From assembly GCA_944373145.1 (NCBI GenBank), contig CALWAL010000003.1, positions 62,001 to 126,000 on the forward strand: 64,000 bases of DNA, written 5' to 3'. The stretch is from an uncultured Bacilli bacterium. GTDB taxonomy: Bacteria > Bacillota_I > Bacilli_A > RF39 > UBA660. The position numbers and the translations under genes were made by a program. The notes below the pieces were generated by a model that was given only the letters and a program-made list of their open reading frames with translations, was not told the origin of the DNA and searched no databases. This document shows, piece by piece, positions 42,492-51,121 of this stretch (within the stretch, counting starts at the first letter, position 1; each line of letters opens with the position of its first letter).

Positions 42492-43052
42492 ATGGGACTT
42501 ATTGATATTATTGTAACTAGTATTGGACTTGCTGCCGATGCATTTGCGACTTCTATATGTAAAGGTTTGGCATTAAAAAAAGTGAATGTGAAAAATTACT
42601 TGCTTGTTGGACTTTATTTTGGCTTGTTTCAAGGCTTAATGCCAGTTTTAGGATATCTTTTAGGCCAACAGTTTGATGCTTATATTATTAAACTTGATCA
42701 TTGGGTAGCTTTAGGGCTTTTAGCAGGAATTGGATTAAATATGATTATCGATTCTTTTAAGTATGATGCAGAAAATGAAAATGATAGTCTTAAGTTTAAA
42801 GTCATGTTTCCTTTAGCACTAGCAACAAGTATTGATGCTTTAACTGCGGGAATTACTTTTTCTTTTTTGAAAGTTGATTTGTTTATTGCTGTTTTTATTA
42901 TTTCTATTATAACTTTTATATTATCAGCGATTGGTGTCAAAATAGGTCATAAATTTGGTCATAGATATGAAAAACGAGCTCAAATTTTTGGAGGTATAAT
43001 TTTAATTATAATGGGCTTAGAAATATTATTTGATCATTTAAAAGTAATGTAA
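42492..43052 (+). CDS. mntP: Manganese efflux pump MntP
   Basis: 186-residue membrane protein with six predicted spans, exporting Mn(II). The repeat halves carry the acidic motifs SIGLAADAFATSICKGLA (first) and ALATSIDALTAGITFS (second), matching MntP/YebN. RBS AGGTGTTGAT. Only 79 bases separate it from the IS; no yybP-ykoY manganese riboswitch is found there, though such a leader precedes mntP in many bacteria. The IS may have displaced the original control region (inference). Confidence 0.9.
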   Translation: MGLIDIIVTSIGLAADAFATSICKGLALKKVNVKNYLLVGLYFGLFQGLMPVLGYLLGQQFDAYIIKLDHWVALGLLAGIGLNMIIDSFKYDAENENDSLKFKVMFPLALATSIDALTAGITFSFLKVDLFIAVFIISIITFILSAIGVKIGHKFGHRYEKRAQIFGGIILIIMGLEILFDHLKVM

Positions 43053-43111
43053 AAAATGGCTATGTACTAATAATGATTGATTTGTTATTGCTTTAGTGTT
43101 GGAAAATAATC

Positions 43112-43140
43112 TTTACACGAAAAAATGTTCTTGATATAAT
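43112..43140 (+). promoter_or_regulatory. Promoter of MazG-like gene
   Basis: TTTACA (43112-43117), 17 bases, TATAAT (43135-43140) preceded by TGA; start codon 16 bases on. Confidence 0.65.
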
Positions 43141-43155
43141 TTTTATGGTGATAAT

Positions 43156-43464
43156 ATGAAAGTTTATAATAAATTAGTTCGCGATAAAATTCCAGAAATT
43201 ATGATTAATGGTGGCTCAAAACCGGTAATTCATATTTTAAATGATGAGGAGTATCTTACCGAATTGCATAAAAAACTTCTAGAAGAAGTTAATGAGTATT
43301 TACTAGATAATAATATAGAGGAATTAGCAGATATTATGGAAGTTTTTTATGCTATTTTAAGAGCTAAGCATATTGATGTTGAAGAGTTAGAAAAAGTTCG
43401 TTTAAGTAAGGCAAACAAAAGAGGGGTATTTGATGAGAAGATTTTTTTAGAGTATGAAGAATAG
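43156..43464 (+). CDS. Phosphoribosyl-ATP pyrophosphohydrolase-like (MazG-type) protein
   Basis: 102-residue all-alpha NTP pyrophosphatase-like protein. YNKLVRDKIPEIM at the N-terminus is the hallmark of this HisE-related family; KLLEEVNEYLLDNNIEELADIMEV (EExxE..ExxD pattern: LLEEVNEY and EELADIMEV) supplies the Mg ligands. No other histidine biosynthesis genes are near, so a nucleotide clean-up role is more likely than HisE. RBS GGTGATAAT. Confidence 0.85.
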   Translation: MKVYNKLVRDKIPEIMINGGSKPVIHILNDEEYLTELHKKLLEEVNEYLLDNNIEELADIMEVFYAILRAKHIDVEELEKVRLSKANKRGVFDEKIFLEYEE

Positions 43465-43494
43465 TTGACTTTTGAATTGTTTTTGTTATATACT
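43465..43494 (+). promoter_or_regulatory. Promoter of small unknown gene
   Basis: TTGACT (43465-43470), 18 bases, TATACT (43489-43494), directly after the previous stop. Confidence 0.6.
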
Positions 43495-43516
43495 AATCGT
43501 AGGATAGGTGAGTCTA

Positions 43517-43879
43517 ATGATTGATGCAAATCAAGAGCAATTATTTGAACGAAACAAAGATATTCAAGCGATGATTAATGCTTTTTTAAACGGTAATCAT
43601 ATGGCAACGATTACTGAAATAATGGCTAAAGATGGTAAGTGTGAGATAGAAGGAGTATTAACACCGATACATAAAATAGCTTTGCAACAGATGATTAAGC
43701 AACGTTATCCTAATATTGATGAAATGATTCGTAGTGATCAAAACCGTGTCGACGGTCACGGTCAAATTCTAGGAGTTTTATCAAGCACTGAAAGTAGTTT
43801 GATTGATAATTTACTTGATGACTTTCGTTTAGTTAGGGCTACATTGTCAAATCCACATGAGGAAGTAAAATACTATTAA
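43517..43879 (+). CDS. Small protein of unknown function
   Basis: Not recognised. 120 residues, soluble, mostly helical by composition, with MIDANQEQLFERNKDIQAM at the start, HMATITEIMAKDGKCEIEGVLTP (in parts) in the middle and SLIDNLLDDFRLVRATLSN near the end. No catalytic-looking motif and one Cys. Start ATG 43517 with TAGGTGAG before it; the GTG at 43508 is part of that RBS. It has its own promoter and terminator, so it is a monocistronic unit. Confidence 0.7.
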   Translation: MIDANQEQLFERNKDIQAMINAFLNGNHMATITEIMAKDGKCEIEGVLTPIHKIALQQMIKQRYPNIDEMIRSDQNRVDGHGQILGVLSSTESSLIDNLLDDFRLVRATLSNPHEEVKYY

Positions 43880-43880
43880 T

Positions 43881-43909
43881 AAAAAATAGACTAATCGTCT
43901 ATTTTTTTT
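43881..43909 (+). terminator. Terminator of small unknown gene
   Basis: AAAAAATAGAC / GTCTATTTTTT stem plus T-run; TGATATAAT (43909-43917) just after it is the extended -10 of murL. Confidence 0.8.
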
Positions 43910-43934
43910 GATATAATGGTAGTAGGTGATTGTT

Positions 43935-45275
43935 ATGCAAATGCAATTTATAAAATTGAGAGAAAAATATCCAAACTTTTATTTTCACAATTATGAAATT
44001 ATAGATAATGGTGATAATTATGAAATTATTTATTATTTTGAGATACCTGGTTTAAAATCTTTTACTCCAAAGACTATTATCGCAAAAAAACAAATAATTA
44101 ATAGTGATTATAATTATATTAGTTATCTTGTTTTCCATATGGGACTTGTTGAACTGATTAGCTATTGGAAGTGTACATGCAGCCCCAATGTTATTGTAGA
44201 AGCTGGCTTTTTAGATAACTATCAGTGTGAATGGTTTAAAAAATTATATTTTTATGGACTTGGCGAATTTTTTTTCGTCAATAATATTAAAACAGATATT
44301 GAGACATTTATGAACTTGTCAAGTACAGGAGCAAATTTAGTGGTGTCTCCAAAAACTTATCAAGGACAAGGTAATTTAGTTGCAATAGGTGGTGGTAAAG
44401 ATTCAGCAGTTAGCTTAGAATTATTAAAAGGTCAAGACAATACATGTTTTATGATAAATCCAAAAGAACCTAGTATTAAGTGTGTAGAGGCTAGTGGGTT
44501 AAGAGAATATTTTAGTGTAACTAGGCTTATTGATGTTAATCTTTTAGAATTAAATAAAGAAGGATATTTAAACGGACATACTCCTTTTAGTGCACTTTTA
44601 GCATTTACTTCTTTTTTAAGCGCCTATTTATTAAATAAAAAATATATTGTTCTTTCAAATGAAGGAAGTGCAAATGAGGCAACTGTTATCGGAACAAAAA
44701 TAAATCATCAATATTCTAAAACTTATGAGTTTGAATGTGATTTTAATGAATATGTATCTAAATATTTTAAAATAAATATTAAATATTTTAGTTTACTTCG
44801 ACCATTAAATGAATTCCAAATTGGTTTACTTTTCTCCCACTACAAAAAATATCATACGATTTTTAAAAGTTGCAATGTAGGAAGTAAATCAACTCCCTGG
44901 GTATGGTGTGGAAAATGCCCAAAATGTTTATTTGTTTATATAATTTTAAGCCCTTTCTTAATGGAGAAAGAAATGGTAAACATTTTTGGACAAAATTTAT
45001 ATCAAAATCAAAAACTTTTGAAAATTTTTATTGAATTGGCTGGTTATGCAGAAACGAAACCATTTGAATGTGTTGGAACTTATAATGAAGTAAGATATGC
45101 AATTAGTTTGTGTATTCAAAAGCATACTGGAAAGTTACCATATTTATTAAAATATTTTCAAGACCATTACCCTTTGGAACTTACTCATAAATTTGAAAAT
45201 GATTTTAATAATTTAAATAATTTGGATGATAACTTTTTAAAAATTGTTAAAAAGGAGTTAGAACGTTATGTATAA
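43935..45275 (+). CDS. murL: UDP-MurNAc-L-Ala-L-Glu epimerase MurL
   Basis: 446-residue cytoplasmic enzyme that epimerises the terminal L-Glu of UDP-MurNAc-L-Ala-L-Glu to D-Glu. The PP-loop-like motif AIGGGKDSAVSLELL is at 150-164 and the Cys-rich WCGKCPKCLF at ~330; SNEGSANEATV and the HTPFSALLAF region also fit MurL. Start ATG 43935 with AGGTGAT. The next gene is MurD2 (8-base overlap), the ligase that makes its substrate. The pair replaces the usual glutamate racemase plus MurD route; it was first shown in Xanthomonas. Confidence 0.88.
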   Translation: MQMQFIKLREKYPNFYFHNYEIIDNGDNYEIIYYFEIPGLKSFTPKTIIAKKQIINSDYNYISYLVFHMGLVELISYWKCTCSPNVIVEAGFLDNYQCEWFKKLYFYGLGEFFFVNNIKTDIETFMNLSSTGANLVVSPKTYQGQGNLVAIGGGKDSAVSLELLKGQDNTCFMINPKEPSIKCVEASGLREYFSVTRLIDVNLLELNKEGYLNGHTPFSALLAFTSFLSAYLLNKKYIVLSNEGSANEATVIGTKINHQYSKTYEFECDFNEYVSKYFKINIKYFSLLRPLNEFQIGLLFSHYKKYHTIFKSCNVGSKSTPWVWCGKCPKCLFVYIILSPFLMEKEMVNIFGQNLYQNQKLLKIFIELAGYAETKPFECVGTYNEVRYAISLCIQKHTGKLPYLLKYFQDHYPLELTHKFENDFNNLNNLDDNFLKIVKKELERYV

Positions 45276-46617
45276 AAAAATAATTGATTATTTATTAGGA
45301 AAAAAAGTAGCTATTTTAGGATTTGGGATTGAAGGTAAGTCAACGTATAATTTTATTAGACGCTATACTGATATGGATCTTACAATTATTGATAAAAATG
45401 AAATTTTTGAAAAAAATAAAAATTTATTAGCTAATGATAAAAAAGTTAATTTTATTTACGGAGATGATTATTTAAGTCATTTAGATGGTTTTGATTTAGT
45501 TATTAAAAGCCCAGGTGTTATCACGAAAGATATTGATACTTCTAATATTGCATTCACTTCACAGTTGGAATTATTATTAATGGTTAATCGTGAACATGTT
45601 ATTGGCGTAACAGCAACTAAAGGTAAAAGCACAACTGTTTCGTTGATTTATGAAATTTTAAAGTCCAATGGTTATGATGCCAAATTAGTAGGTAATATTG
45701 GTAACCCTATTTTGGATGAAATTGAAAATATGAATGATGATACATATATGGTAGTTGAAATGGCCGCTTTACAACTAGAATTTGTGACCTATTCACCACA
45801 TATTGCAGCTATTTTAAATTTATATGAAGATCATTTAGATCATAGTGGTACTATCGAGCATTATCATGAAAATAAATTACAAATATTTAAGCATCAAACA
45901 AGTGATGATTATGCAATTTATTGTAGTGATATAGAGCCTCTTAATAGCTATATTGATAAACACTATAAAGCACATAAATATCGTGTCCAACTGACTCCAG
46001 ATAATGCTTCAGATACAACTTATCTTGAAGATGGGAAGGTTTATTTAAATGGTAAGATGTTATTTAACACAGATGAAAAGATATATTTATTAGGAGAGCA
46101 TAACTTGCGCAATATTATGGTAGCTTTAACTGTTGTTGAAATTTTACATTTAGATTTAGCTAAATCAATTATGGCTATTAAAAATTTTAAACCATTGGAG
46201 CATCGAATTGAACTGGTAGGAACATATCATGATGTAACTTATTATAATGATGCAATTGCTACAATTCCTAATGCTACTATTTCAGCTATTAAAGCGTTAA
46301 AGATAGTTGATACTTTAATCTTTGGCGGCTTAGATCGTGGCATTGATTATGAACCGTTTATTCAATTTTTAAATAGCGGTATTATTCGTAATTTAATTTG
46401 TATGCCAACAACTGGTCATAAGATAGGCTCTAAAATAACTAATAGTTCTATTAATGTATATAAAGTAGATACATTGGAAGAAGCGGTTTTGAAGGCAAGC
46501 AAGGTAACTATGAAAGATAGAATATGTTTACTTAGTCCAGCTGCTGCTAGTTATGAGTATTTTAAAAATTTTGAAGAGAAGGGACGAGCTTACAAAAAAT
46601 TAGTAAAAAGTTTGTAA
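45268..46617 (+). CDS. murD2: MurD2-type UDP-MurNAc-L-Ala--L-glutamate ligase
   Basis: 449-residue Mur ligase. N-terminal domain with VAILGFGIEGKSTYNF and VIKSPGV; ATP loop GVTATKGKSTTVS (Lys-Gly-Lys-Ser-Thr, where ordinary MurD has TNGKTT); central NLYEDHLDHSG; C-terminal PLEHRIELVG and NDAIATIPNATISAI. By family and by coupling to murL it should add L-Glu, not D-Glu, to UDP-MurNAc-L-Ala. RBS AAGGAG within murL. The wall precursor path is then MurC, MurD2, MurL. A standard murD could still exist elsewhere in the genome. Confidence 0.88.
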   Translation: MYKKIIDYLLGKKVAILGFGIEGKSTYNFIRRYTDMDLTIIDKNEIFEKNKNLLANDKKVNFIYGDDYLSHLDGFDLVIKSPGVITKDIDTSNIAFTSQLELLLMVNREHVIGVTATKGKSTTVSLIYEILKSNGYDAKLVGNIGNPILDEIENMNDDTYMVVEMAALQLEFVTYSPHIAAILNLYEDHLDHSGTIEHYHENKLQIFKHQTSDDYAIYCSDIEPLNSYIDKHYKAHKYRVQLTPDNASDTTYLEDGKVYLNGKMLFNTDEKIYLLGEHNLRNIMVALTVVEILHLDLAKSIMAIKNFKPLEHRIELVGTYHDVTYYNDAIATIPNATISAIKALKIVDTLIFGGLDRGIDYEPFIQFLNSGIIRNLICMPTTGHKIGSKITNSSINVYKVDTLEEAVLKASKVTMKDRICLLSPAAASYEYFKNFEEKGRAYKKLVKSL

Positions 46618-46621
46618 AACA

Positions 46622-46650
46622 TTTACAAACAAACACTTATATGTTACAAT
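46622..46650 (+). promoter_or_regulatory. Promoter of ireB operon
   Basis: TTTACA (46622-46627), 17 bases, TACAAT (46645-46650), with TG before the -10. Confidence 0.65.
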
Positions 46651-46675
46651 TAAACTGTATTCATAGGAGGGTGAT

Positions 46676-46921
46676 ATGATGGAGGAAACAAAAATTTATG
46701 AAGCCTCAGAGTTTCAAAATGAGATGATTTCGCAAGTCATTAGAGAAGTATCACAAATATTAGAGGAAAGAGGATATAACCCTATTAATCAGATTGTTGG
46801 ATATTTGATTAGTGGCGACCCAGGATATATTTCTAGTGCCAAAGAGGCTAGGAGTAAAATTACAAAGTATGAAAGGGCTAAAGTTTTAGAAGTCGTTTTA
46901 AAAGATTTCTTAAATAAATGA
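46676..46921 (+). CDS. ireB: IreB family (UPF0297) regulatory phosphoprotein
   Basis: 81-residue small protein. The conserved block YNPINQIVGYLISGDPGYIS (residues ~34-53) defines the family. In Enterococcus IreB is phosphorylated on Thr residues by the wall-sensing kinase IreK and lowers cephalosporin resistance. Here Thr5 and the C-terminal half are candidates only. RBS AGGAGGGTGAT; two adjacent ATGs (46676, 46679). Overlaps ruvX by four bases (ATGA), the classical ireB-ruvX-yrzB order. Confidence 0.92.
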   Translation: MMEETKIYEASEFQNEMISQVIREVSQILEERGYNPINQIVGYLISGDPGYISSAKEARSKITKYERAKVLEVVLKDFLNK

Positions 46922-47367
46922 GATATATAGGTCTTGATTTAGGAACTAGAACCTTGGGAATATCTATGAGTGATATTACCCGCACTATTGCTTCTAGTTT
47001 TAAAACAATCAGATTTCCTGAAGCCGAATATGATACTTTAATCGAGCCACTACAAGCAATAGTTGAAGAATACCAAGTTGGCAAGATTATTTTAGGATTG
47101 CCTAAAAATATGAATAATAGTATAGGTGATAGAGCACTGACTACCCTAGAATTTAAGGCTTTATTAGAAGAAAAGATAAAGTTAGAAGTGGTAATGCAAG
47201 ACGAAAGATTATCTACGGTAGAAGCAACTAACTATTTATTAGAAGCTGATTTATCTAGGAAGAAGCGTAAAGATAAAGTAGATGCTGTCGCTGCGAATAT
47301 CATTCTTCAAACTTATTTAGATAAAGAAAGAGAGGAAAATAACAATGGAAGAAAAAATGACTTTTAA
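46918..47367 (+). CDS. ruvX: Holliday junction resolvase-like protein RuvX/YqgF
   Basis: 149-residue RNase H-fold nuclease. YIGLDLGTRTLGISMSD (first Asp), VGKIILGLPKNMN, MQDERLSTVEA and the final KVDAVAANIILQTYLD supply the family's acidic residues. YqgF family members act in 16S rRNA maturation or junction resolution. Coupled to ireB by an ATGA overlap and to the DUF1292 gene by a 23-base overlap. Confidence 0.93.
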   Translation: MRYIGLDLGTRTLGISMSDITRTIASSFKTIRFPEAEYDTLIEPLQAIVEEYQVGKIILGLPKNMNNSIGDRALTTLEFKALLEEKIKLEVVMQDERLSTVEATNYLLEADLSRKKRKDKVDAVAANIILQTYLDKEREENNNGRKNDF

Positions 47368-47635
47368 AGTAGTAAACGATGAAGGAAAAGAAGTAGAATG
47401 TGAAGTATTATTTACATTTGAATCAGATGAAACAAAGAAAAATTATATTGTATATACAGATAATACATTAGATGAAGAAGGAAATACTAAGGTTTACGCT
47501 TCAATCTATAATCCTGATGAAGATGAAACAAAATTATTACCAATTGAATCTGAAAAAGAATGGAAAATCATCGAAACTATACTTGATGAATTACAAAATG
47601 AAATTCAAGAAAATGAAGAAAGTTCAGAAGAGTAA
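47345..47635 (+). CDS. yrzB: DUF1292 protein (YrzB-like)
   Basis: 96-residue acidic small protein of the DUF1292 family, function unknown, always near ireB and ruvX in Bacilli. MTFKVVNDEGKEVECEVLFTF (in parts), KNYIVYTDNTLDEEGNTKVYAS and EWKIIETILDEL are typical. A start at ATG 47345 (AGAGAGG upstream) overlaps ruvX; ATG 47357 is also possible. The C-terminal EENEESSEE tail overlaps the terminator at 47628. Confidence 0.9.
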   Translation: MEEKMTFKVVNDEGKEVECEVLFTFESDETKKNYIVYTDNTLDEEGNTKVYASIYNPDEDETKLLPIESEKEWKIIETILDELQNEIQENEESSEE

Positions 47636-47652
47636 TTTTTACTCTTTTTTAT
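47628..47652 (+). terminator. Terminator of ireB operon
   Basis: AAGAGTAA / TTACTCTT stem plus T-run. Confidence 0.75.
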
Positions 47653-47666
47653 TTAGTAGGTGATTT

Positions 47667-48746
47667 ATGAAGGCTTTGAAGTTAATAGCGGGGGTTGTGG
47701 TTTCACTAGCAATTATTGTGTTAATTGCAGGTTTGTGTCTATATAGTTATGGTACAAGCGCTTATAATAAAAATGCCAAAGATACAATTGCTTTTACAGT
47801 TTCTAATGATAGTACATATTATTCTATTGTAAATGATTTATATGATACTAAATTAATTAAATCAAAATTTATTTATAGAGTTTATTTGAAACTTAATCCA
47901 CCGCATAATACAATGAAAGCTGGAACCTATAATTTGAGTCAAAGTATGAATTTAAAAGAAATCATTGAGACACTAGGTAGTGGTGAGGTGATAAATCCTA
48001 ACGAAGTTAAAATTCTTTTTCAAGAAGGATTGAATATGCGGAGTATTACAAAACTAATTGTTAGTAATACTAATAATACCGAAGAAGATGTTAACACTCT
48101 TTTGAAGAATAAAGATTATTTGAAAGATTTAATTAATACGTATTGGTTTATTGATAAAAGTATTTTGAATGAAGATATTTATTATTCATTAGAAGGATAT
48201 TTATTTCCTAATACTTATACTTTTGAAAATAAAGATGTTACCGTTAAAGAAATATTTAAAGCAATGTTAGATGAAACAGAAAAGCAATTAGAACCGTTTA
48301 AAGAAAAGATAGAAAAAAGCGGATATTCTGCCCATGAAATTTTAACTTTAGCTAGCATTGTTGAACTAGAAGCAGTATCGACAGATGATCGAAAAGAAGT
48401 AGCGGGTATTTTTTTCAATCGTTTAAAAAATAATATGTCTTTAGGTAGTGATGTTACAACTTATTATGGTGCTAAAATTGATATGGGGACAAGAGATTTA
48501 TATCAATCAGAAATAAAAGCTGTTAACGCTTATAATACGAGAGCTGATTCAGCTATGGCTGGTAAATTGCCAATTGGACCGATTTGCAATCCTTCTCTTG
48601 ATGCAATCAAAGCAGTACTTGAACCAAATAAAACCAATAAATATTATTTTGTTGCTGATAAAAATGGTAAAGTTTACTATATGAATACTTATCAAGAACA
48701 CGAAAATAAAATTGCAGAATTAAAAGCGGCTGGTTTATGGTTTTAA
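47667..48746 (+). CDS. mltG: Endolytic murein transglycosylase MltG
   Basis: 359 residues: one N-terminal span (~6-28), a LysM-like/YceG N-domain, and the catalytic domain. LTLASIVELEAVSTDD holds the catalytic Glu (Glu233), FFNRLKNNMSLGSDVTTYYG and NTRADSAMAGKLPIGPICNP (last part LPIGPICNPS) are the other signatures. It cuts nascent glycan strands outside the membrane and so sets their length. RBS TAGGTGATTT. Its last codons overlap the methyltransferase gene by 10 bases. The location after ireB-ruvX-yrzB agrees with Bacillus synteny. Confidence 0.92.
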   Translation: MKALKLIAGVVVSLAIIVLIAGLCLYSYGTSAYNKNAKDTIAFTVSNDSTYYSIVNDLYDTKLIKSKFIYRVYLKLNPPHNTMKAGTYNLSQSMNLKEIIETLGSGEVINPNEVKILFQEGLNMRSITKLIVSNTNNTEEDVNTLLKNKDYLKDLINTYWFIDKSILNEDIYYSLEGYLFPNTYTFENKDVTVKEIFKAMLDETEKQLEPFKEKIEKSGYSAHEILTLASIVELEAVSTDDRKEVAGIFFNRLKNNMSLGSDVTTYYGAKIDMGTRDLYQSEIKAVNAYNTRADSAMAGKLPIGPICNPSLDAIKAVLEPNKTNKYYFVADKNGKVYYMNTYQEHENKIAELKAAGLWF

Positions 48747-49321
48747 TAGAAGATATTTTAAAAAATGCTCGTAATCGGCATATTCCAGTTATGCTTGATG
48801 AAGGAATGGAATTTCTTTTAAAATATATAAAAGAAAATAATATTTGTAATATTCTAGAAATTGGTTCAGCGGTTGGTTATTCAGCTATTCGTTTTGCATT
48901 GTTAAAAGATAATATTAAAGTAACGTCAATTGAAATAAATGAGGAATTGCATCATGAGGCTTTAGCAAATGTGACATCATTTGGGCTTGGTGATAGAATT
49001 AATCTTATACTAGGTGATGCCTTGAAAATTGAGGTTGATGGCAATTATGATTTGATTTTTATTGATGCTGCTAAGAGTCAATATATCAATTTTTTTGAAA
49101 AGTATAAAAATTACTTGACACCTAACGGTGTTATTGTCACAGATAATTTATCTTTTCACGGGCTAGTTGAAAATCCGACATTAACTCATAATCGTAATAC
49201 AAGACAGTTAGTACGTAAAATTGCAAAGTATATTGATTTTTTGAAAGAAAATAAAGAGTTTGAAACGACTTTTTATCATAAAGGCGATGGCATTTCTATC
49301 AGTAGAAGAATAGCTAAATAG
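48737..49321 (+). CDS. trmR: O-methyltransferase, TrmR/YrrM-like
   Basis: 194-residue class I SAM methyltransferase. ILEIGSAVGYSAIRFALL is motif I (SAM loop), VTSIEINEELHHEALANV motif II, IFIDAAKSQYINFFEKY (DAAK metal-binding type) motif III and VTDNLSFHG the DN metal ligand. This is the YrrM group: in Bacillus it methylates 5-hydroxyuridine of tRNA wobble bases. Position behind mltG is as in Bacillus. RBS is weak and lies in the mltG end, so translation is probably coupled. Confidence 0.85.
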   Translation: MVLIEDILKNARNRHIPVMLDEGMEFLLKYIKENNICNILEIGSAVGYSAIRFALLKDNIKVTSIEINEELHHEALANVTSFGLGDRINLILGDALKIEVDGNYDLIFIDAAKSQYINFFEKYKNYLTPNGVIVTDNLSFHGLVENPTLTHNRNTRQLVRKIAKYIDFLKENKEFETTFYHKGDGISISRRIAK

Positions 49322-49332
49322 CTATTCTTTTT
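49308..49332 (+). terminator. Terminator of mltG-trmR unit
   Basis: GAATAGCT / AGCTATTC stem plus TTTTT. Confidence 0.8.
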
Positions 49333-49339
49333 GAGTAAC

Positions 49340-49368
49340 TAGACTATTTTAGAAAATTTTGCTATAAT
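49340..49368 (+). promoter_or_regulatory. Promoter of RNase J-like gene
   Basis: TAGACT (49340-49345), 17 bases, TATAAT (49363-49368) with TGC before it. Confidence 0.6.
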
Positions 49369-49398
49369 TATTTGGGATTTGAGAAAGAAAGGAGATTT

Positions 49399-51045
49399 AT
49401 GAGTAAAATTAAAATGTTTGCCCTAGGCGGGTTAAACGAAATAGGAAAAAATATGTATGTCGTTGAAGTTGATCAAGACATATATGTATTTGAAGCAGGT
49501 TTAAAATATTCTGATGATCGTTCTTTAGGTATTGATTATATTTTACCTAATTATGATTATTTGAAAGAAAATAAAAATCGTATTGTCGGTATCTTTATAA
49601 CACATGGGCATGATGAACAAATGGGAGCTTTGGCAGATATGCTTGAAGATCTTGAAGGAATTGATATTTATGCAACTGCTTTTACTTTGGAGGTTATTAA
49701 ACAAGATTTAGAGGAAGCTGGAATTAAAAATGCTAAACTACACGAGTTAGAAATCCACAAAAAAATAGTATTTGGAAAAAATAGTATTTTTCCTGTTCGA
49801 GTGTCACATTCAATTCCAGATTCAGTAATGTATGTACTATATACAGAGGATGGTGCTATTGTCTTTACGGGAAATTATGTTTTTGATCCATCGATGCCTG
49901 GGGCCTTTAATGCTGATATTGGCAAAATTGCTTATGTAGGAAAACAAGGTGTTTTATGCTTATTAAATGAATCTATTTATGCTCCTAAAAAAGGCTTTAC
50001 TTCACCATCTCATAAAGCTTACTCTATTATTAGGGAGACATTAAATAAAAACTCAGGGCGTATATTATTTAATTTGATGCCTGCTCAAATTTATCGCATC
50101 CAAGAACTATTTGATGAAGTAAGCAAAACTCATCGAAATATCGTTATTATGGGTAAAAAACTTGAAACAATTATTTTAAAAGCCATTGAGCTTGGCTATG
50201 TTAAGTTTGACCGTGAACGCATTAAAACAATTCATCACGTGAATGATGATGGAATTATTGTTATTGTATCAAGCGAAAGAGAGATTCCATATTATAACAT
50301 GCGAAGAATTATTAGAGGTTATGATAAATTTATAACATTAACTGAAGAAGATACGGTAGTTTTTGCATCACCAATTTATGATAATATTGAGGTTACTTCA
50401 ACGCAGATATTTGATGAGATTGCTAAAATAGGAAGTAATTTAGTCATTTTATCTAAAAAACAATTTCGTTCTCCTCATGCTTCATCTGAAGATATTATGA
50501 TGATGATTAATATGTTACGACCAAAGTATTACTTTCCTGTGATAGGTGAGTATCGAGAGCAGGTTGAAAATGCTAATTTGGCACTTATAATGGGTATGAA
50601 GGAAGAGAATATTTTTCTTAAACTTAATGGTGAGGTTGTTAATATTGTTAATGGACAATACATTGATGATAATGAAAAAATTAAAGTTGATGATGTTTTG
50701 ATTGATGGTAAACAATCCGGTGATATTGGGGATTTGGTTTTAAAAGATCGTGAGTTATTAGCCGATAATGGTATTGTGATAGTAACAACTACTTTAGATA
50801 AAAGTAGTAAAAAAATATTAGCCGGTCCGGAGATTTTAACTCGTGGCTTTATTTATGTTAAAGATAATAGTGAATTAATAAAAGAAGCTGAAAAAATATC
50901 TTTAGAGGTTATTAATGAATGTATTAACCCAAATTATATTGATTTTAATAAAGTTAAAAATGGCATCCGTGATCGTTTAGGTAAATATCTATATAAACAA
51001 ACTTCATCTAAACCGATGATTATTGTTGTTGTGCAAGAAGTATAA
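49399..51045 (+). CDS. RNase J family protein with degenerate active site (J2-like)
   Basis: 548-residue beta-CASP metallo-beta-lactamase of the RNase J family. The start MSKIKMFALGGLNEIGKNMY, RSPHASSEDIMMMI-type late motif and the C-terminal domain (to VIVVQEV) fit RNase J. Several metal ligands are changed: HGHDEQ at 69-74 instead of HGHEDH; GNYV with Asn159 where active enzymes have Asp; PVIGEYR with Ile382 instead of His. His137 in SHSIPDS is kept. It is therefore probably not a nuclease by itself, but a partner like Bacillus RNase J2. A catalytic RNase J1 should be elsewhere. RBS AAAGGAGATTT. Confidence 0.88.
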   Translation: MSKIKMFALGGLNEIGKNMYVVEVDQDIYVFEAGLKYSDDRSLGIDYILPNYDYLKENKNRIVGIFITHGHDEQMGALADMLEDLEGIDIYATAFTLEVIKQDLEEAGIKNAKLHELEIHKKIVFGKNSIFPVRVSHSIPDSVMYVLYTEDGAIVFTGNYVFDPSMPGAFNADIGKIAYVGKQGVLCLLNESIYAPKKGFTSPSHKAYSIIRETLNKNSGRILFNLMPAQIYRIQELFDEVSKTHRNIVIMGKKLETIILKAIELGYVKFDRERIKTIHHVNDDGIIVIVSSEREIPYYNMRRIIRGYDKFITLTEEDTVVFASPIYDNIEVTSTQIFDEIAKIGSNLVILSKKQFRSPHASSEDIMMMINMLRPKYYFPVIGEYREQVENANLALIMGMKEENIFLKLNGEVVNIVNGQYIDDNEKIKVDDVLIDGKQSGDIGDLVLKDRELLADNGIVIVTTTLDKSSKKILAGPEILTRGFIYVKDNSELIKEAEKISLEVINECINPNYIDFNKVKNGIRDRLGKYLYKQTSSKPMIIVVVQEV

Positions 51046-51064
51046 AATATTTTATACTTTTTTT
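51038..51064 (+). terminator. Terminator of RNase J-like gene
   Basis: 22-base perfect palindrome beginning AAGTATAAAA, followed by a T-run. Confidence 0.8.
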
Positions 51065-51065
51065 C

Positions 51066-51094
51066 TTGCCATCAATATTAAGTTTTGCTATAAT
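51066..51094 (+). promoter_or_regulatory. Promoter of TPR gene
   Basis: TTGCCA (51066-51071), 17 bases, TATAAT (51089-51094) with TGC before it. Confidence 0.65.
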
Positions 51095-51121
51095 AGAAAT
51101 CATAAATATTGGGGGTATAAT

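Noticed and set aside
47472-47663. 63-residue plus-strand frame overlapping yrzB
   Set aside because: Lys-rich shadow frame across the operon terminator.
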